Origin: Lentimonas sp. CC4
GTDB lineage: Bacteria; Verrucomicrobiota; Verrucomicrobiia; Opitutales; Coraliomargaritaceae
NCBI RefSeq assembly: GCF_902728235.1
Contig: NZ_CACVBO010000001.1
Coordinates: 1,240,001 to 1,304,000 of the forward strand
Reading direction: 5' to 3'
Length of the DNA: 64,000 nt
Part shown: one piece after another, positions 30,561 to 39,896 of the stretch
Layout of the letters: every line of letters starts with the position of its first letter
Numbering within the stretch: the first letter of the stretch is position 1
Made by a program: the position numbers and the translations under genes
Notes under the pieces: generated by a model
What the model saw: the letters and a program-made list of their open reading frames with translations, nothing else
Database searches by the model: none
Told to the model about the DNA's origin: nothing

Positions 30561-31259
30561 TTAGGAGATCCCTCCGAGGTAAAGTGTTTGCCCTGAAATG
30601 AAAGCGCTTTCGTCACGCAGGAAGAAGTCTACACAATTAATAACATCATCGATCGTGCCGAGTCGCTGGATCGCTTGGCGCGCGATGAGTGCGTCGATGG
30701 CATCTTTGGGGACGGTGCGGATGAGGTCTGTGTCGATCGGAGTCGGGCCGATTGCATTGACGGTGATGCCGTATGAGCCGAGCTCTTTGGCTGCAGTGCG
30801 TGTGAGTGATTCGATGGCGGCTTTACTGGCTGCGTAGATAGCTTCGCCTTCTAAGTTGAGCGGTGCGGCGACTGTGCTGAAGTTAATGATGCGGCCATGT
30901 TTCTTACGGCTCATTTGCTTAGCGCATTCGCGCATGCAGATAAATCCGCCCAAGACATTCGTTTCGAAGATCGCGCGGCAGGTTTTGGCAGGAGTGAGCA
31001 GTAGGTGGTTCATGGACGCGATGCCTGCGTTATTGATCAATGCGTCCATCGGTCCGAGTGTGCGCTTGATGCTGCGCACCATTTTTACCACTGCGTCTTC
31101 GTCTGCGATGTCGAGGTTGTAGTGGTGATAGTTGGGCGAGTCGATGTCGCTGTTGCGGCGACTGCAGCCAGCAACGATCCAGCCTTGCTGTAATAAGTGT
31201 TCGGCTAGGGCGCGGCCGATTCCTTTGCGCGTTCCTGTGATGAGGGCGATTTTGCTCAT
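30561..31259 (-). CDS. Short-chain dehydrogenase (FabG-like)
   Basis: The 232-residue protein has the classical SDR motifs: TGTRKGIGRALAEHL (NADPH site), NNAG in LINNAGIASMN, catalytic Ser in INFSTVAAPLN and YAASKAAIE (YxxxK), and the end SAFISGQTLYLGG. It probably reduces 3-oxoacyl-ACP. Its start overlaps the stop of the ACP gene by four bases (ATGA), and the ligase gene follows nine bases after its stop, so ACP, reductase and ligase are an operon. Confidence 0.88.
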   Translation of the reverse strand: MSKIALITGTRKGIGRALAEHLLQQGWIVAGCSRRNSDIDSPNYHHYNLDIADEDAVVKMVRSIKRTLGPMDALINNAGIASMNHLLLTPAKTCRAIFETNVLGGFICMRECAKQMSRKKHGRIINFSTVAAPLNLEGEAIYAASKAAIESLTRTAAKELGSYGITVNAIGPTPIDTDLIRTVPKDAIDALIARQAIQRLGTIDDVINCVDFFLRDESAFISGQTLYLGGIS

Positions 31260-31564
31260 GCTTGATGCTCTGCGATTAGTTCCATCGTATAGTCGATGCA
31301 GCTGGAGACTCTGCGGAAAGGGGAGTGTGTGCGGCTCATTGCGCTTTGATTGGCGAGCGTGATGTCGATCTCGAAGTCGTCCGAGATACGTTCTTCGACA
31401 TCGGCAATGAAGTTGACTAGATTCATACTGTCTAGGGAACTGCGAGCCCCGAACAGGCGTGTGGTTTCATCCGCTGTGGTGAGTTCCTCTTTTTCGAGAT
31501 CCTCCCCGAGTTCGTGTAGTGTTTCGAGGACGATGGTTGCGATGTCGTTTCGAGTCGGTTGCAT
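31256..31564 (-). CDS. Acyl carrier protein, divergent operon
   Basis: The 102-residue protein is an ACP-like four-helix carrier: helix 1 NDIATIVLETLHELG, then GARSSLDSMNLVNFIADVEE, where the serine of LDSMNLV is the phosphopantetheine site, then a C-terminal region longer than usual (MSRTHSPFRRVSSCIDYTM). It is not a standard AcpP (which has DSLD). It is first in the operon with the reductase and ligase and lies opposite the KAS III gene, with 173 bases between. Confidence 0.83.
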   Translation of the reverse strand: MQPTRNDIATIVLETLHELGEDLEKEELTTADETTRLFGARSSLDSMNLVNFIADVEERISDDFEIDITLANQSAMSRTHSPFRRVSSCIDYTMELIAEHQA

Positions 31565-31737
31565 GGGGAGTCGTGATTTGGGTGTTTCTAGTGGAGGGGG
31601 CTATCTGTTGAATGAAACTGTTAAGCATGGTTCGGGCAAGACGTAATGCTTTGCTCACTTTGTGCGTTGAGGTGGCTATATTTGGGCGGAGGGAAATTGG
31701 ACTTCCCCTTTCTTTCGGGAGTCCACATGGTTCTACT

Positions 31738-32820
31738 ATGGCGAAAAGTTGCTTTAGTGGTGTGCGCATTGGAGGTGTGGTGACATGTGTTCCGACATCA
31801 GAGAAGTGTATCGATGATGAGATTGATCTGTTTGGAGGTAACGAGAAGCAAATCGCTCGTCTGAGAAAGACGATTGGCTTGGATCGTCGCCGAGTGGTGG
31901 ACCCTGGCACGACCGCGGTCGATTTATGTGAGGCGGCAGCGCGACGATTGCTCGAAGCCAGTGAGGTGGGGGTCGATCAAGTGGATGCGCTGATTTTTGT
32001 CACACAAACACCGGATCACTTGCAGCCTTGTAATGCAGCAGTGCTGCATGGCCGTTTGGATTTGGCTAAGAGCTGTGCTGCGCTGGATGTGAATTTGGGC
32101 TGCTCGGGCTATGTGTATGGCCTATGGTTGGCGCATATGATGGTCAGTGCGGGCGGTTGCGAGCGTGTGCTGTTGCTAGCCGGTGATACGCTGAGTCGGG
32201 TTGTGAACCCGAAAGATCGCACCGTTGCGCCGCTGTTTGGTGATGGGGGCAGTGCGACCTTGATTCAAGGTGATGATACGGCCGCGCAGGCGTGGTTTAG
32301 CCTCGGCACAGATGGAAAAGGGTTTGATAAATTGATCGTGCCCGCAGGGGGGCAGCGTATGCCGAGTTCGGTAGAGACGCAGGTCGAAGTGGCGGATGAA
32401 GACGGGAATGTGCGCTCTGCTGAAAACCTCGTTATGGATGGCGCCGAGGTTTTTAATTTTTCGATTACTGTGGAGCCGAAGGCTGTGCGCGAGTTAGTGG
32501 ACTATGCAGAGGTGGATTTGGAAGCAGTGGATTATTTCGTCTTTCATCAGGCGAATCGTTATATTTTAGGTAATATCGCGAAACGCTTGAAGGTGAATAA
32601 AGCTAAGGTGCCGATGCAGACAGTCGAGCGTTACGGGAACCAGAGCTCGGCGTCGATTCCGTCCGCCATGTGCGGCGAATTGTCGGAGGTGTTATGCGGC
32701 GCGGAAGCGAAGCGTGTGTTGCTTTCAGGCTTTGGAGTCGGGCTTTCGTGGGGCAGTGCTTTGGTCGATTTATCGGCATTGCCCGTGTGTGAGATCATTG
32801 AGTTGAATTCATCGCAATAG
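31738..32820 (+). CDS. 3-Oxoacyl-ACP synthase III family protein
   Basis: From ATG 31738 the protein has 360 residues, normal for KAS III. The catalytic cysteine is in [12 protein letters not shown], the histidine in [13 protein letters not shown] and the asparagine in [15 protein letters not shown], so the Cys-His-Asn triad is intact. [11 protein letters not shown] is also typical. A frame reaches back to 31612 but the first 42 residues look non-coding. KAS III enzymes condense a primer acyl-CoA with malonyl-ACP or make esters and amides. It heads a plus-strand set with an ACP and a NeuD-like transferase, so it may build a short acyl group for transfer to a sugar. The true housekeeping fabH is not shown. 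Confidence 0.86.
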   Translation: MAKSCFSGVRIGGVVTCVPTSEKCIDDEIDLFGGNEKQIARLRKTIGLDRRRVVDPGTTAVDLCEAAARRLLEASEVGVDQVDALIFVTQTPDHLQPCNAAVLHGRLDLAKSCAALDVNLGCSGYVYGLWLAHMMVSAGGCERVLLLAGDTLSRVVNPKDRTVAPLFGDGGSATLIQGDDTAAQAWFSLGTDGKGFDKLIVPAGGQRMPSSVETQVEVADEDGNVRSAENLVMDGAEVFNFSITVEPKAVRELVDYAEVDLEAVDYFVFHQANRYILGNIAKRLKVNKAKVPMQTVERYGNQSSASIPSAMCGELSEVLCGAEAKRVLLSGFGVGLSWGSALVDLSALPVCEIIELNSSQ

Positions 32821-32862
32821 AACCTTGTGCCGAATGTGAATTTTTCGAATTGTTTGTGGGAT

Positions 32863-33102
32863 ATGAATTTAGATCAATTAATCGGAATTTTTTCGGAGTG
32901 CTTAGAGGAGTTGCCTGAGAATGCACTCGCTGCGGAGACCAAGTTTAAGGATTTGAAAGCATGGGACTCCTTGGCAGTGCTGACTGTGACTGATGAAATC
33001 GACATGGAATATGGAGTGTTGCTGCGGAAGACCGATTTTCAGAATCTAGCAACGCTTGAGGATTTATGTAAGTTCGTGAATGCGAAGCGTGGAGCAGCTT
33101 AA
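32863..33102 (+). CDS. Acyl carrier protein, KAS III operon
   Basis: From ATG 32863 the protein has 79 residues and the ACP pattern: LDQLIGIFSECLEELPENAL, then FKDLKAWDSLAVLTVTDEID with the serine of WDSLA as attachment site, then GVLLRKTDFQNLATLEDLCKF. A GTG at 32827 would add 12 residues and is less likely. It lies between the KAS III and NeuD-like genes with small gaps (42 and 6 bases). It would carry the acyl group made by KAS III. Confidence 0.85.
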   Translation: MNLDQLIGIFSECLEELPENALAAETKFKDLKAWDSLAVLTVTDEIDMEYGVLLRKTDFQNLATLEDLCKFVNAKRGAA

Positions 33103-33108
33103 GCATTA

Positions 33109-33741
33109 ATGAAGAATTTATACATTGTCGGTGCGGGAGGCTTTGGTCGGGAGGTCTATGCTTGGTTGCTTGATTCACCCGAGTGCAATGTAGAATGGAG
33201 GGTTCAGGGCTTTCTGGATGATAACTTGGGCGCTCTGGATGGATTCGACTATGAGCTTGGAGTCGTCGCGAGCATTTCGGACTTTCAGCCGAGCTCGGAT
33301 GATTTGTTCGTTTGTGCGATCGGGGCGCGTGCGCATAAGCGTCGTGTGTGCGAGTCGCTGAAGGCGCGTGGTGCGAGCTTCTTTACGCTCGTGCATCCAA
33401 CTGCGATTGTTGGTCCGAATGTGTCGATCGGCGAAGGGGTGGTGATCTGCCCGCGCGTAACTGTGACTTGCGATGTCGAAATCGGCGAGATGGTAATGCT
33501 TAACCTACATTGCACGGTTGGGCATGATGTGCGTGTCGGAGCCTGGAGCACTGTGAGTGCGCAGTGTGACCTGACCGGGTTTGTGCAGCTAGGAGAGGAT
33601 GTCTTCTTAGGATCTGGCGTGCGTGTGATCCCAGGGAAGCGTATCGAAGACGGTGCTGTTGTTGGCGCCGGTTCTGTCGTGATCCGCAATGTGCGCGCAG
33701 GGCAAAAGGTCTTTGGGAACCCAGCCCGAGAGTTTGCTTAA
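33109..33741 (+). CDS. NeuD-family acetyl/acyltransferase
   Basis: The 210-residue protein starts KNLYIVGAGGFGREVYAWLL, the Rossmann-like PglD_N domain, then has a left-handed beta helix with hexapeptide repeats (IVGPNVSIGEGVVICPRV, VEIGEMVMLNLHCTVGHDV, IPGKRIEDGAVVGAGSVV). NeuD/PglD enzymes N- or O-acetylate sugars using acetyl-CoA, and some use acyl-ACP. Behind an ACP it may use a carrier-bound acyl group. Its stop overlaps by four bases the stop of the convergent EpsI gene, so no terminator separates them. Confidence 0.87.
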   Translation: MKNLYIVGAGGFGREVYAWLLDSPECNVEWRVQGFLDDNLGALDGFDYELGVVASISDFQPSSDDLFVCAIGARAHKRRVCESLKARGASFFTLVHPTAIVGPNVSIGEGVVICPRVTVTCDVEIGEMVMLNLHCTVGHDVRVGAWSTVSAQCDLTGFVQLGEDVFLGSGVRVIPGKRIEDGAVVGAGSVVIRNVRAGQKVFGNPAREFA

Positions 33742-34436
33742 CCCTGAGGCGACTCCACTTTCTCTTGCATTCCCAATTGTAGGAGTGCGTCTAGGATTTG
33801 ATCGAACCCGTCTTGCTGTTTGAGCTCTTCGAGGCTTTTGTTGCTCGAGAGTCTGACGAAGAATTGCTCTTGGCGTAAGTTTAGGCCGTGATTTTTAATG
33901 TCTAAAAGCGCGCCGAATATATTCGGCACTTCTTTTTGAGTATAGCCATGTGCTTTGCCGCCCACTAGGTGCCAGAAGTAGACTTGCTGGGCTTGTCCTG
34001 ATTTTGAATAGATCCCAAATTCGGCGGGCTCGAGTGCTTGGCCATCATGTTGGAAGGGGATGCTGTATTCACGCTCATCGCGAGTCCATCCGTTAACCAC
34101 CCAGCAGGTGTCGGGTGTGTGAGCGCCAGCCCAGCGGTAGGAGGCTTTGCCGGGTGTCCAGTAGGCGATGTAGAGGCCGACGAAGGTGTCGCCTTTCTCG
34201 AAGACGCGGAAAATAGCGTCGTCGAAGTTGAGGAAGTCGGTGATGCGGGCGCTGGACTCGGGGGACTCGGCCATGTCCATGTCTTTGATCTTCCAGCCGG
34301 GGAGTGCGCTGGGGACAATATCGGCGAGTGCTTTGTGCAGCGTCGGCTCTGGTGGTGGGACGAAGGCGAAGTAGGCACGTAGCCCGAGAGCGATGAGGAG
34401 GGTGGCGATGCCAAGAGTGAGGATGATTTTTTTCAT
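33738..34436 (-). CDS. EpsI-type exosortase-associated protein (DUF3485-like)
   Basis: The 232-residue protein has a single N-terminal membrane helix (about 4-22, IILTLGIATLLIALGL) and a domain outside the cytoplasm with FVGLYIAYW and AHTPDTCWVVNGW, the site that resembles the PHxPExCY element of EpsI proteins that accompany exosortases in exopolysaccharide loci. It supports the idea that PEP-CTERM sorting and polysaccharide export run together in this organism. No exosortase gene is in the window. It is divergent from the O-antigen ligase operon, sharing a 181-bp intergenic region. Confidence 0.78.
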   Translation of the reverse strand: MKKIILTLGIATLLIALGLRAYFAFVPPPEPTLHKALADIVPSALPGWKIKDMDMAESPESSARITDFLNFDDAIFRVFEKGDTFVGLYIAYWTPGKASYRWAGAHTPDTCWVVNGWTRDEREYSIPFQHDGQALEPAEFGIYSKSGQAQQVYFWHLVGGKAHGYTQKEVPNIFGALLDIKNHGLNLRQEQFFVRLSSNKSLEELKQQDGFDQILDALLQLGMQEKVESPQG

Positions 34437-34617
34437 TTGGGGCTTGAGAGTGGCGTCATAGAAACGGCTTCTGCTATAGACTCAAGAAAACAGATTGATT
34501 GATGGGTTCCCCGTTATGTCATTTAAGCGTTTGCATTTTATTGTTTATAGAGTGGTAGGGACTGTGTAATGCCTACTTCCTAATTACGAATTCCCCTAAA
34601 GTTATTTCTATTATTCT

Positions 34618-36570
34618 ATGCCTTCACTGATCGATAAAACCGGTAATGTGCCCTACTTTGGCCGTCTCTCTTGGGGGAACTTCGTCGATTGGCTGGTTAC
34701 TTTTTGTCTCGGGGGAATTATTGCCGCATCAACGATGCTGCTTGGAGGGGTGCGGCCAGATACGCATGTGCTGATTCTCCCGCTGTTTGTGTGTTTGATT
34801 GTGATGCATGGGCTTTGGCTGGCGGTGGATAAAGAGAAGCCGAAGCGGCTAAGCCATATTCCATTGTTTTTTGTCCCGTTTGTGGCGTGGGTGGTGCTGA
34901 GTGTTTTTTCCAAGAGCTCAATGGCGTGGCGTGGTTGGTATGAGCTGATTTATGTGCTCGAGGCTCTTATCTTTCTGTGGGTATTGGTGAATAATGTGCG
35001 CACGCGCGCGCACTTGTGGGTATTGATTACGATTGCGCTGTCGCCAGCGGCCTACGCCATTTTTATCGGATTTTATCAATTTTTTCAGAATCCAGGGAAA
35101 CTCGCGACAGCGTTGACGGAGTATGGATTGCAGCTCAGTCCTGAGTTCTTAGGACAGGCGACCGGTTCGTTTGCGGATCCAAATAGTTTTGCCGCGTTTC
35201 TTTTGATTCTATTGCCGTCATTGCTGATTGCAGGCTTAGTGCCACGTTTACCGAAGGTCTTGCGCATTTTATGTATCTACATTGCAGTGATGTTTGTTGT
35301 GGGGATTTTGCTGACGCAGTTGCTGTGGCCCTTGGCATTGCTGTTCGTTATTTTAGTGGTGTTGCCGTGGGTGTGCTTCTTGAAAACGTCGCGCAGGGTG
35401 TGGGGGAGTGTGCTTGGAGCCTCTGTGATCGTGATGGCGGTGTTGCCACAGATGGCTCTGTCCCCGAAGTTTCAGGAGCGTGTTGGGCTGGCGATGACTG
35501 AGGAAGGTGAGGCGGTTCGTTTGGTATTATGGCAGGAGGCGCTGGATGTTACTTTGGGAGCGCCTTTGTTTGGCTCGGGTGCGGGAAGTTTTTCTGCTGA
35601 GTTTGAGCAGAGTGATACGGTTTCGTTGCACAAGTTACCCGCGACGCCGCACAACGATTATTTATTAATTTTGTCGGAGTATGGGGCTGTCGGAGGGGTG
35701 CTCTTTTTGCTGCCGATTGTATGTGTGGTCTGGTGGGCGTTTCGACAGTGGAGAACTGAGCCTGCGCGTGTGAAGTTGAAAGATGTAAAGGGCACGATCA
35801 TGCCACCGACGAAGTTTTTCCTGTCGGTTGGATTAGCTGGAGTGTTGTCGTTTGCGCTCTGTTTGTTGTGCACTTTTGTTTTTTATACGCCTGCTCTCAC
35901 GTTGTATGGTGTGCTGTTTTTCGCGATACTTATAAAATCCAGTCTACAGCGGCGTTTGAGCCTCCCTTCTGGTGGCTGGATGCGTTTTGCGTATTTCTGT
36001 TTGAGTATCGCGGTGGCATATGGGTTTTATTCGGTGAGTGCGTTCCGTGTCGAGTCGCAGGCACTGGAGTTGCATGCTCGTCAACGCTTGGATCAGATCG
36101 TTGAGCAGCGTGTGCATGTGTCTGGGAATCTAGAGTTGTTGGATGAGGTGGTCGAACTGTATGAGGCGGCGGTGTTGCTAGACCCTGACAATGCAGATGC
36201 ATGGATTGGTCTGAGTGCGGCACATTGCCAGTTCTTTTATGGCAATCCTGCGAGTTATGAGTATCTCGGTGCGTTGGCTTCGGATTATGCTCAGCGGGCG
36301 ATTGATCTCAGCGAGACGTATTGGATGGCTTGGGCGCAGTTGGGCATCGCTCAGGGCTTGGGCGGGGATGATGCTGAGGCGGAATTGGCATTGGCACGTG
36401 CCCTAGAGTTGGCTCCGAATAATAGTAATGCGCATTATTATTGGGCTGCTTATACGAGTCACTTTAAGGAGAGGCGCGATGAAGCAATCGTATCCGTGGA
36501 GCGCGCGCTAGAAATTAATCCAGATAATGCTGCGGCTCGCCGCTTACAGCAAAAACTTCTCATTCTATGA
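34618..36570 (+). CDS. O-antigen ligase/polymerase-type membrane protein with TPR tail
   Basis: The 650-residue protein has about 11 membrane helices in the first 470 residues and the Wzy_C signature LFGSGAGSFSAEF then HNDYLLILSEYGAVGGVLF. From about 510 it has TPR repeats (ELYEAAVLLDPDNADAWIGL, ELALARALELAPNNSNAHY, AIVSVERALEINPDNAAAR). Such proteins join or polymerise polysaccharide chains at the outer face of the inner membrane. It is the first gene of an operon: its stop overlaps the start of the FecR-like gene (ATGA). The TPR tail faces the periplasm and may bind a partner such as that protein. Confidence 0.86.
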   Translation: MPSLIDKTGNVPYFGRLSWGNFVDWLVTFCLGGIIAASTMLLGGVRPDTHVLILPLFVCLIVMHGLWLAVDKEKPKRLSHIPLFFVPFVAWVVLSVFSKSSMAWRGWYELIYVLEALIFLWVLVNNVRTRAHLWVLITIALSPAAYAIFIGFYQFFQNPGKLATALTEYGLQLSPEFLGQATGSFADPNSFAAFLLILLPSLLIAGLVPRLPKVLRILCIYIAVMFVVGILLTQLLWPLALLFVILVVLPWVCFLKTSRRVWGSVLGASVIVMAVLPQMALSPKFQERVGLAMTEEGEAVRLVLWQEALDVTLGAPLFGSGAGSFSAEFEQSDTVSLHKLPATPHNDYLLILSEYGAVGGVLFLLPIVCVVWWAFRQWRTEPARVKLKDVKGTIMPPTKFFLSVGLAGVLSFALCLLCTFVFYTPALTLYGVLFFAILIKSSLQRRLSLPSGGWMRFAYFCLSIAVAYGFYSVSAFRVESQALELHARQRLDQIVEQRVHVSGNLELLDEVVELYEAAVLLDPDNADAWIGLSAAHCQFFYGNPASYEYLGALASDYAQRAIDLSETYWMAWAQLGIAQGLGGDDAEAELALARALELAPNNSNAHYYWAAYTSHFKERRDEAIVSVERALEINPDNAAARRLQQKLLIL

Positions 36571-37466
36571 GTGTCACTTCCCGCAAAGTCTTTTTTGTCA
36601 TTTTAACATGCCTATGCGTGACGTGTGCCATCGGCCAAGCCGAGCAATGGATGCGTGGTTCGGCGGTGGTGACGTCCGTGCGAGGTGAGCCGCGACTGGA
36701 AGAGGTCGGGGGGGAGATGCTACAACTGTCTTCGGAAGATTCACAGCCTCGTCATGTGCTTGGCTTATTTCAGGTTCGCACCGCGGTGGGGGAATCGGTC
36801 TTTCTTCAGACATCGAATCGGATCTCAATTTATAATCAAGGTTCGGGCTATTTTGCGATTGAGCGCTTTGAACAAGATATCGCGACGTCTGAGGATGCAG
36901 GCAAAAGCCGAATGATTTTGAATTTGAGGCAAGGTTTGGTGGCGGTCGACAACCGTGCGCTAAGTGATAATTCTCAAATGATTGTAGAGACGCCAGTGGG
37001 GCGTATTTCGGTGAAGAATGGCTGGTGGTTAATGGAAATCGTCTATGATGAGCGCAGTCATATCTATGATTTTTCTATTGAGTGTGCGGATGGTGTGCTT
37101 CGGTTTACTAATCTGAAGGGTGATACGTATACTTTACGTAATGGGCAGCGCTTAAGGGGAGCGGGGGCTTCGGGGCGCCCGTCCATCGAGGTGGCAGAAG
37201 TCTCAGAAGAAGCGAGCGAGCTATTTGAGGATTTTGCAGCGATGGAGGCTGCTGTGACTGAGTTGGATATATCGGCAGGGGCATTTCGCGCGAACATGAA
37301 GCCAATGCAACGTGCGGATAGCGGCGCCGATGCCCTGGCTGAAGTCGCTGAGGCGCGGGGAACGAAGCGACCGCTGTTGATTGAGTATGCGCCACAGTCT
37401 GCGCCAGTGACTCCGTCCCGCGCGGTTATTCAGTCACCATCGAGCTACGAGGCTGACTTGTTCTGA
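36567..37466 (+). CDS. Periplasmic FecR-domain-like protein
   Basis: The 299-residue protein has a signal peptide (about 1-25, LTCLCVTCAIGQA). SAVVTSVRGEPRLE, VRTAVGESVFLQTSNRISIY, LRQGLVAVDNRAL and VETPVGRISVKNG form the beta-strand series of a FecR-type domain: a typical glycine-rich jelly-like fold often seen beside CHASE2 proteins. The C-terminal third is Ala/Glu-rich. It is the middle gene of the operon with the ligase and the cyclase; FecR-like proteins likely sense or bind ligands in the periplasm and could act on the CHASE2 domain next door. Confidence 0.78.
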   Translation: MSVTSRKVFFVILTCLCVTCAIGQAEQWMRGSAVVTSVRGEPRLEEVGGEMLQLSSEDSQPRHVLGLFQVRTAVGESVFLQTSNRISIYNQGSGYFAIERFEQDIATSEDAGKSRMILNLRQGLVAVDNRALSDNSQMIVETPVGRISVKNGWWLMEIVYDERSHIYDFSIECADGVLRFTNLKGDTYTLRNGQRLRGAGASGRPSIEVAEVSEEASELFEDFAAMEAAVTELDISAGAFRANMKPMQRADSGADALAEVAEARGTKRPLLIEYAPQSAPVTPSRAVIQSPSSYEADLF

Positions 37467-37496
37467 GGCTTGGCATTTGCCGCGAACTGATGCAGC

Positions 37497-39893
37497 TTGG
37501 TGTTTCTTGTGAATGGATTGAAGCAACTTATTTCTTATTTCGGGCTGATCGGGGTCTCGATTGCGGTGTGGATTTTTCTTTGGTCGGAAGGGGTGTTGGA
37601 CGGCTTTGAGCAAGAGACGATGCGTTGGCGCTATTTGGCGCGCGGCGAGCAGCAATCGACAGCACCGATTGTATTTGTTGACCTTGATGCGGACACTGTG
37701 TCGTCGATTGGGGATCGACCATGGGATCGCCAGAACTTCGGTCTATTGCTCAATGCCTTACTGGGGCCAGGGAAGGCAAAGGTGGTTGGCGTTGATATTA
37801 TTTTGTCGAAGTTTGGCAAGGGGTCGCTACTGGATGTCGATCGCGCGCGAAAAGGGGACCAATCCTTTGGTGAAGTGATCGAGCACTATGGCGATCGAAT
37901 CGTTCTCGCCTCGGCGTATAATGGAACTTACTCGAATGTCGCCGACGAGCTGTCTAATCTCTTGTTTATACGTGATGGCTTTGATGATCCGACTGTGATT
38001 CCCTTTCCTGAGGCGCCGACATTTCCAATTATTACAGAGGAGTATGGTCGGATCGGCTTGGCGAATGTTGATGAGATGCTGAGTGGTGGAGCAGTTCCTT
38101 ATCTAGTGCCAGCATTCATCGAAATTGAGGGAGCCCGCTTTAGCTTGCACTTAATGGATGGTGCTATGATGCAAAAGATGGATTTCATGAATGAACCGCA
38201 GGTCGTGGCCGAAGGAGACCAGTTTAAGTTAGTGGATAAGGATGGTTGGGAAACGTATGCATTGCCGAAATACTCAAAGCAGAGAATCCTTACGTTTGGT
38301 TTGGAAGTTTTCTTGGCGGCGCATGGGCTCGGCCCTGATGCGGTGACTCGAGAGGAGGATGCGCTGATCATATCAGACGGTTCTCAGGAATTTCGGAGAA
38401 TCCCACTAGTGTTGTCGCAGTCACTGGAAGTGAACTGGTTCGAAGGTTGGCAGGAGAATGCTTTGGCTGAGCATTATAGTATGAAAGAAGTGCTTGGCCG
38501 AGCGAGAGCGCTCAGCGTAGCTCGTGAACAGAATGATGCTTCTATGACACAGGAAATGGAGCATTGGTTTAAACGTTTTCAGGGAAAAGTCATCTTTGTC
38601 GGTCCTGTTGATCCCCAGTTGAAGGACATCGCGCCCACTCCCTTTGATCGGTCTCCTGTGCCGAAAGTCGGTTTGCATGCGAATCTATATCGCACGATTC
38701 AGGATGAGGCTTACATTCAGCGTTTAAGCAGTGCTGGGGTAGTCGTGTTGACCATCGCTTTGACCCTACTAGTGGCTTGTATGACTCTCTGGAGTGGTCG
38801 GGGGTATAGCTTGACTCGAGTTGGCTCCTTGCTGGTGCTTACGCTTTACATCGTAGTCGTGTTTTATTCGTTCGCTATGCTGAACTGGGTGTTGCCATTG
38901 ATTGCACCTGTGTCTGCGGCCTTCACCACCGCGCTCTTTGTAGTTCTGTTAAAGTTGGGCTCGGAAGAATGGCAACGTCGCCGTATGACGACGCTTTTCG
39001 GTGCCTATGTGTCACCGGAACTGGTGGATGAGATGGTAGAGTCCGGGCGCGACCCGGAGCTCGGTGGCACTGAGGCGGAGGTCTCGGCTTTATTCTCAGA
39101 TGTGGAAGGGTTCTCGGCGTTTTCGGAGCAGTTGCCGCCCAATGAGCTGGTGCCTTTGATGAACGAGTATTTGAGCGCGATGACCGATGCGCTTCAGGCC
39201 GAGGGGGGCACGCTGGATAAGTATATCGGTGATGCCATCGTGATGATGTTTGGCATGCCGCTGCCAATCAAAGACCATGCCGCTCGTGCTTGTGCGGCTG
39301 CGTTGCGTATGCAGGAGCAGCATGAGAAATTGCGCCAAGAGTGGGCACAGTCAGGTCAGTGGCCAGATGTGGTGTCGCAGATGCGCACTCGTATCGGTAT
39401 TAATACAGGAGTCGCAGTGATTGGCAATATGGGCAGTCGTGTGCGCTTTAATTACACTATGATGGGCGATTCGGTTAACCTGGCGGCACGTTGTGAAAGC
39501 GGAGCGAAGAGCTATGGCGTGTATACGATGGTCTCTGGATCCACGTTGCGCTCTGCGCTTCAAACCTTGCCTGAACTGTTTTACCGCAAACTAGATCGTA
39601 TCGTGGTGAAAGGGCGAACTGAGGCTGTTGAAATCTTCGAATTGTGGGATCGAACTGTGGATCGCGCGTCGGCAGTGCGTTGTCGCAACCTTTATGAAGC
39701 GGGCTTGCAATTATATTTCAACGGCGAGTGGGCGGCCGCGTTGGAGCGGTTCAATGCGGCTGAGGCAGATGAGCCATCAAAGGCATTTGCTCCGACGACG
39801 CCTTCTACGGTGTTAGCGCAGCGTTGCCGTGAATTCTTGGAGAGTGGTGGCCCTGAAGATTGGGATGGTGCCTACCGTATGCAGACGAAATAG
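37497..39893 (+). CDS. CHASE2-domain class III adenylate cyclase
   Basis: The 798-residue protein has a membrane helix near 10-30, a large periplasmic CHASE2 sensor (about 45-400, with IVFVDLDADTVSSIGDRPWDR and GVDIILSKF), two or three helices (about 409-487), and a cyclase domain (about 530-715). Metal aspartates are in FSDVEGFS and YIGDAIVMMFG; the lysine of LDKYIGD and the aspartate of NYTMMGDSVNLAARCE indicate ATP rather than GTP; the asparagine and arginine of NLAAR are present, so it should be active and make cAMP. TTG 37497 gives the longest form; GTG 37509 is an alternative. A short helical tail follows. Confidence 0.88.
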   Translation: MVFLVNGLKQLISYFGLIGVSIAVWIFLWSEGVLDGFEQETMRWRYLARGEQQSTAPIVFVDLDADTVSSIGDRPWDRQNFGLLLNALLGPGKAKVVGVDIILSKFGKGSLLDVDRARKGDQSFGEVIEHYGDRIVLASAYNGTYSNVADELSNLLFIRDGFDDPTVIPFPEAPTFPIITEEYGRIGLANVDEMLSGGAVPYLVPAFIEIEGARFSLHLMDGAMMQKMDFMNEPQVVAEGDQFKLVDKDGWETYALPKYSKQRILTFGLEVFLAAHGLGPDAVTREEDALIISDGSQEFRRIPLVLSQSLEVNWFEGWQENALAEHYSMKEVLGRARALSVAREQNDASMTQEMEHWFKRFQGKVIFVGPVDPQLKDIAPTPFDRSPVPKVGLHANLYRTIQDEAYIQRLSSAGVVVLTIALTLLVACMTLWSGRGYSLTRVGSLLVLTLYIVVVFYSFAMLNWVLPLIAPVSAAFTTALFVVLLKLGSEEWQRRRMTTLFGAYVSPELVDEMVESGRDPELGGTEAEVSALFSDVEGFSAFSEQLPPNELVPLMNEYLSAMTDALQAEGGTLDKYIGDAIVMMFGMPLPIKDHAARACAAALRMQEQHEKLRQEWAQSGQWPDVVSQMRTRIGINTGVAVIGNMGSRVRFNYTMMGDSVNLAARCESGAKSYGVYTMVSGSTLRSALQTLPELFYRKLDRIVVKGRTEAVEIFELWDRTVDRASAVRCRNLYEAGLQLYFNGEWAAALERFNAAEADEPSKAFAPTTPSTVLAQRCREFLESGGPEDWDGAYRMQTK

Positions 39894-39896
39894 GCC

